DNA from: CAISIP01 sp038326025
GTDB lineage: Bacteria; Pseudomonadota; Gammaproteobacteria; Burkholderiales; Burkholderiaceae_C
Direction: 5' to 3'
DNA: 64,000 bases
Assembly (NCBI GenBank): GCA_038326025.1
Contig: JBBQJP010000001.1
Span: 1 to 64,000 of the forward strand
Part shown: positions 62,050 through 64,000 of the stretch, piece by piece
How the letters are laid out: the number at the start of each line of letters is the position of its first letter
Position numbering within the stretch: the stretch's first letter is position 1
Translations under genes and position numbers: made by a program
Notes under the pieces: generated by a model
Told to the model about the DNA's origin: nothing
Database searches by the model: none
What the model saw: the letters and a program-made list of their open reading frames with translations, nothing else

Positions 62050-62721
62050 ATGACCACGCGCAAGATTGAAAGCGCCAGCGAGCGATGCAACGCATTGCTG
62101 GCCGCCTTGCAGGCACATGCCGACCGCTTGAGCCTTCCCTGGGAGCCGATATTCGGGCCACTGTGGGACGGCGACGAATCCCACCTGACCGGCGATGATG
62201 TTGCCCAAGCTTTTGTGGCAGACGCCGACCATCACAAGGGACTGCCGACCAATCTGCCGCTGGCCGAACTCATGGCATTGACGGTCGCCGTCGCCTACTG
62301 CATTGAAGGCATCAAATCAGACGACGAGCGCCATGCATGGAATGTGACCATGGAGGCATCCAAGCTCGAAGGGTTCCTATCTGGTTATCGAACCGGCGAA
62401 GCTGGCCTACCCCTGGTGCAGGCGATCAGGGAACAACTGCTACCGATTGCGGCAGTAGGCAGGAAGTTCACAGCCGGCCGGCAGAGTGGGACTGTTGGCC
62501 CGATCCGAAAGCTTATTCTGCGGGAGTTAAAAATGCACCGCAGCCTAAAGAATCCAGAGCTTTGGGATCTCATTCGCAACGACCTGCCCACGGGGTGGGA
62601 TTGGATTCGAAGCGGTAAATATGGCCGCCTTGAAGGCCCCGGTGCACCATCAAGCGACACCATGGAATATGAGCGGTTCTGCAATGTCTGCAGCGAGGAA
62701 AGACGGAAATTGAAGGGCTGA
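62050..62721 (+). CDS. Unknown 223-residue protein in the integrated element
   Basis: A soluble, mostly helical protein with no membrane segment or signal peptide. I recognise no domain. Notable stretches are LPWEPIFGPLWDGDESHLTGDDVAQAF near the N-terminus, a central LPLAELMALTVAVAYC helix, and a basic C-terminal region with a DLPTGWDWIRSGKYGRLEGP segment and a CNVC pair near the end. AAAGG precedes ATG 62050 by 8 bases. It sits directly after the integrase terminator and is followed by its own strong hairpin, so it looks like a separately controlled cargo gene. Confidence 0.75.
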   Translation: MTTRKIESASERCNALLAALQAHADRLSLPWEPIFGPLWDGDESHLTGDDVAQAFVADADHHKGLPTNLPLAELMALTVAVAYCIEGIKSDDERHAWNVTMEASKLEGFLSGYRTGEAGLPLVQAIREQLLPIAAVGRKFTAGRQSGTVGPIRKLILRELKMHRSLKNPELWDLIRNDLPTGWDWIRSGKYGRLEGPGAPSSDTMEYERFCNVCSEERRKLKG

Positions 62722-62722
62722 A

Positions 62723-62748
62723 TTTCACGGGTTAGCGAACCCGTGAAA
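62723..62748 (+). terminator. Perfect 11-bp hairpin after the unknown gene
   Basis: TTTCACGGGTT (62723-62733) pairs perfectly with AACCCGTGAAA (62738-62748) around the loop AGCG, two bases after the stop of the unknown gene. A TATTTTAAT stretch follows about 6 bases later. It is very probably a transcription terminator. Confidence 0.7.
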
Positions 62749-62778
62749 GCCGCTTATTTTAATCAACCCATCTTAACT

Positions 62779-62793
62779 ACCGGCATATCCGGT
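62779..62793. promoter_or_regulatory. Inverted repeat upstream of the small HTH gene
   Basis: ACCGG-CATAT-CCGGT is a 5-bp inverted repeat 14 bases before the ATG of the HTH gene. Its place suggests an operator or a structure affecting translation start; the HTH protein itself could bind it. Confidence 0.35.
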
Positions 62794-62807
62794 GAAGGGT
62801 GGGTCAG

Positions 62808-63059
62808 ATGGAAGCAATCAACGAGGCATCGATTGATCGAGTACGGCAGATGGCCGAACAACTCGATTGCTTTATCGAGGAAGATTTCCAACAGCTTGCC
62901 GGCGCAACCGCCGGAACCGTCGAGGCGTGGCGCAAGCGCGGCCAAGGACCGTCATACATCAGGCTTGGCACGCGGTATCTGTACCCGCGTAAGGCAGTCG
63001 CCAAGCACCTAGAACACATCACACGCGAACGCACGCCACTCGGTAAGGGTGCGCTGTAA
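62808..63059 (+). CDS. Small helix-turn-helix protein (AlpA/excisionase-like)
   Basis: An 83-residue protein whose middle fits a MerR/AlpA-type winged helix: DFQQLAGATAGTVEAWRKRG forms the helix-turn-helix and RLGTRYLYPRKAVAKHL the wing. Such proteins act as excisionases or as activators of element genes. ATG 62808 is preferred (a GTG at 62799 would add three residues). The stop shares a base with the next start, so the following genes are coupled to it. Confidence 0.75.
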   Translation: MEAINEASIDRVRQMAEQLDCFIEEDFQQLAGATAGTVEAWRKRGQGPSYIRLGTRYLYPRKAVAKHLEHITRERTPLGKGAL

Positions 63060-63331
63060 TGGCGGCCCCATACGTGCAAAAGCCAGTCGGGGGACTGGCG
63101 ATTGCGGATACGAAAACAGACACCCCGATTATTGCCGAGTCATCGGACACCGGCAAGGCCTGGCGCAACTTCCAAGCCACCGCGGCAATCGCTGGCTTCA
63201 CAAGCTGGAACACCCTTGACGACAACGGCAAGGCCATCGTCATCGTGTCGCGCTGGGGCCGCACTCGCGATTTCACTTCGCTGGAAGATGCCCAGCGCTG
63301 GCTGGCGCAGGTTTCGGGAGCACGGTCATGA
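63059..63331 (+). CDS. Unknown 90-residue protein in element operon
   Basis: A small soluble protein with an AAIAGFTSWNTLDDNGKAIV segment and a C-terminal helix (TSLEDAQRWLAQV). I recognise no family. Start ATG 63059 overlaps the stop of the HTH gene by one base and the end overlaps the next gene by four, so it is translated as part of this operon. Confidence 0.65.
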   Translation: MAAPYVQKPVGGLAIADTKTDTPIIAESSDTGKAWRNFQATAAIAGFTSWNTLDDNGKAIVIVSRWGRTRDFTSLEDAQRWLAQVSGARS

Positions 63332-63657
63332 GCGCCCGCAAGACGCGACCCAAGCAAGGCACGCCGGTAGTGCAAGGCATGTCGCAGCGCGATATTGCTG
63401 CGGCGCTTGGCACCAGCACTGCCTGGCTGAATCGGTGCATGCGATTGGCGTCAATACCCAGAGCCCAGTTCGAGGAACGCATCGGGCGCGATGACCTGCC
63501 CATTGGGTGCGGGGACGAGGGCATTTATCGGTTTCTCGCTATGGATGAAACACCTGTCCCGGCGCGGGGACGGGTCGAGCGTGCCGTCGCCATCTTTCGA
63601 AGCATGAATCACAAAGAGCGCGACATCTTCCTGGCGCAGATCGGCGGTGCAGCATGA
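63328..63657 (+). CDS. Small HTH-containing protein, ParB/KorB-like segment
   Basis: A 109-residue protein. GMSQRDIAAALGTSTAWLNRC followed by MRLASIP looks like the ParB/RepB-type helix-turn-helix found in partition and replication regulators; the rest (RGRVERAVAIFRSMNHKERDIFLAQIGG) is helical. Coupled to the preceding gene (four-base overlap) and to the primase-like gene (ATGA). A DNA-binding role in element maintenance or replication is likely; partition proper needs a ParA partner, which is not in the window. Confidence 0.65.
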   Translation: MSARKTRPKQGTPVVQGMSQRDIAAALGTSTAWLNRCMRLASIPRAQFEERIGRDDLPIGCGDEGIYRFLAMDETPVPARGRVERAVAIFRSMNHKERDIFLAQIGGAA

Positions 63658-64000
63658 CGCCAATCGACACCATCCTGGGCCGCGTCGAGAAGGCCCGCCA
63701 GCGGCAACCCGGTCAGTGGTCGGCACGGTGCCCGGCGCACGCCGACAAGGGGCCGTCCCTGAGCATCCGCGAGAACACCGATGGTGCGGTCTTAGTCCAC
63801 TGCTTCGCGGGTTGCAGCGTGCCGGAGATAGTCGCGTCGATTGGCCTGGAACTGCACGACCTGTTCCCACCAAGGGACATGCCACCAGGCGCGCCCAAGC
63901 GCACACCCAAGGTGCTGACGGCATCGCAGGCGCTGGACCTGCTGCACGGTGAATCGATGTTCGTCGCAGTCTGCGCTGGAAATATCGGCCAGGGTGTGAC
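63654..64000 (+). CDS. Primase-like zinc-finger protein, 3' end outside the window
   Basis: Reads from ATG 63654 to the right edge with no stop. The N-terminus carries a CHC2-like zinc-binding pattern, CPAHADKGPSLSI with CxxH and then VHCFAGCSVPEIVAS with CxxxC, as in DNA primases of phages and islands; the segment LELHDLFPP follows. A TOPRIM or helicase part would be expected beyond the edge. It should prime replication of the excised element. The start overlaps the previous gene by four bases. Confidence 0.75.
   Translation, partial: MTPIDTILGRVEKARQRQPGQWSARCPAHADKGPSLSIRENTDGAVLVHCFAGCSVPEIVASIGLELHDLFPPRDMPPGAPKRTPKVLTASQALDLLHGESMFVAVCAGNIGQGV

Larger units (their letters stand above)
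60700..64000 (+). mobile_element. Integrase end of an element integrated in dusA (prophage or genomic island), right part missing
   Basis: The segment holds a tyrosine integrase next to dusA, a terminator, an unknown 223-residue gene, another terminator, then a tight group of three small genes (two with HTH-like segments) and a primase-like zinc-finger gene cut by the edge. None of these resembles the metabolic genes to the left. No capsid, tail or conjugation genes are visible, so prophage, satellite and integrative island all remain possible. Confidence 0.8.

Overview
This window looks like a chromosome segment of a GC-rich betaproteobacterium of the order Burkholderiales, probably an Alcaligenaceae-like (Bordetella/Pusillimonas-type) organism. 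That assignment is inferred from gene content and order: the ygfZ / mltG-tmk-holB-pilZ-tatD-ankyrin block, an intracellular PHB depolymerase, Liv-type transporters embedded in fatty-acid genes, and the selO-yciB-bolA-ppiC order. There are no rRNA or tRNA genes, no CRISPR array and no insertion sequence that I can see. No stretch longer than about 220 bases lacks a gene.

Layout. (1) 1-3313, minus strand: housekeeping genes selO, yciB, bolA and a peptidyl-prolyl isomerase cut by the left edge. (2) 3461-22411, plus strand: a run of about 19 kb devoted to acyl-CoA metabolism. It holds an AlkK-type acyl-CoA ligase, a Liv-type ABC importer (two permeases, two ATPases, no binding protein), a FadJ-like hydratase/dehydrogenase, a PM20D1-like M20 peptidase, a thiolase, two acyl-CoA dehydrogenases (one AidB-like), two SDRs, a PaaI-like thioesterase, a CurA-like reductase, a GST-like protein and an ElaA-like acetyltransferase. 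(3) 22472-27342, minus strand: a large DISM-GGDEF-EAL protein, a FeeM-like N-acyl amino acid synthase homologue and a DUF1223 protein. (4) 27467-41538: tex, an HDOD protein, a patatin-like protein, trhO, a small P-loop kinase, an iron alcohol dehydrogenase, a thioesterase-GNAT fusion, ygfZ, then mltG-tmk-holB-pilZ-tatD-ankyrin. (5) 41637-49624: a class III cyclase-FHA protein, PHB depolymerase, an RnfB-like ferredoxin and a three-gene 2-oxoacid:ferredoxin oxidoreductase operon with its own NAD(P)H/flavin module. (6) 49821-58068, minus strand: a complete propionyl-CoA to succinyl-CoA operon (mutase, MeaB, an unexplained kinase-fold protein, carboxylase beta and alpha, epimerase), with a divergent GntR regulator across a shared AT-rich palindrome. 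(7) 58808-60776: an EamA transporter and dusA. (8) about 60700-64000: the integrase end of an element inserted in the 5' end of dusA, with unknown genes, small HTH genes and a primase-like zinc-finger gene that runs off the right edge.

How the parts may work together (inference). Region 2 could take up and activate fatty or other organic acids and oxidise them to acetyl-CoA and propionyl-CoA. Region 6 turns propionyl-CoA into succinyl-CoA. The oxidoreductase of region 5 could link succinyl-CoA and 2-oxoglutarate through ferredoxin. PHB depolymerase mobilises stored polyester. The least explained items are the kinase-fold protein inside the methylmalonyl-CoA operon, the lysine-to-arginine change in the Walker A motif of LivF, the basic Ala/Lys-rich tail on the PHB depolymerase, a possible N-acyl amino acid circuit (FeeM-like synthase plus PM20D1-like hydrolase), and the dusA-integrated element with an unknown gene placed directly after a terminator.
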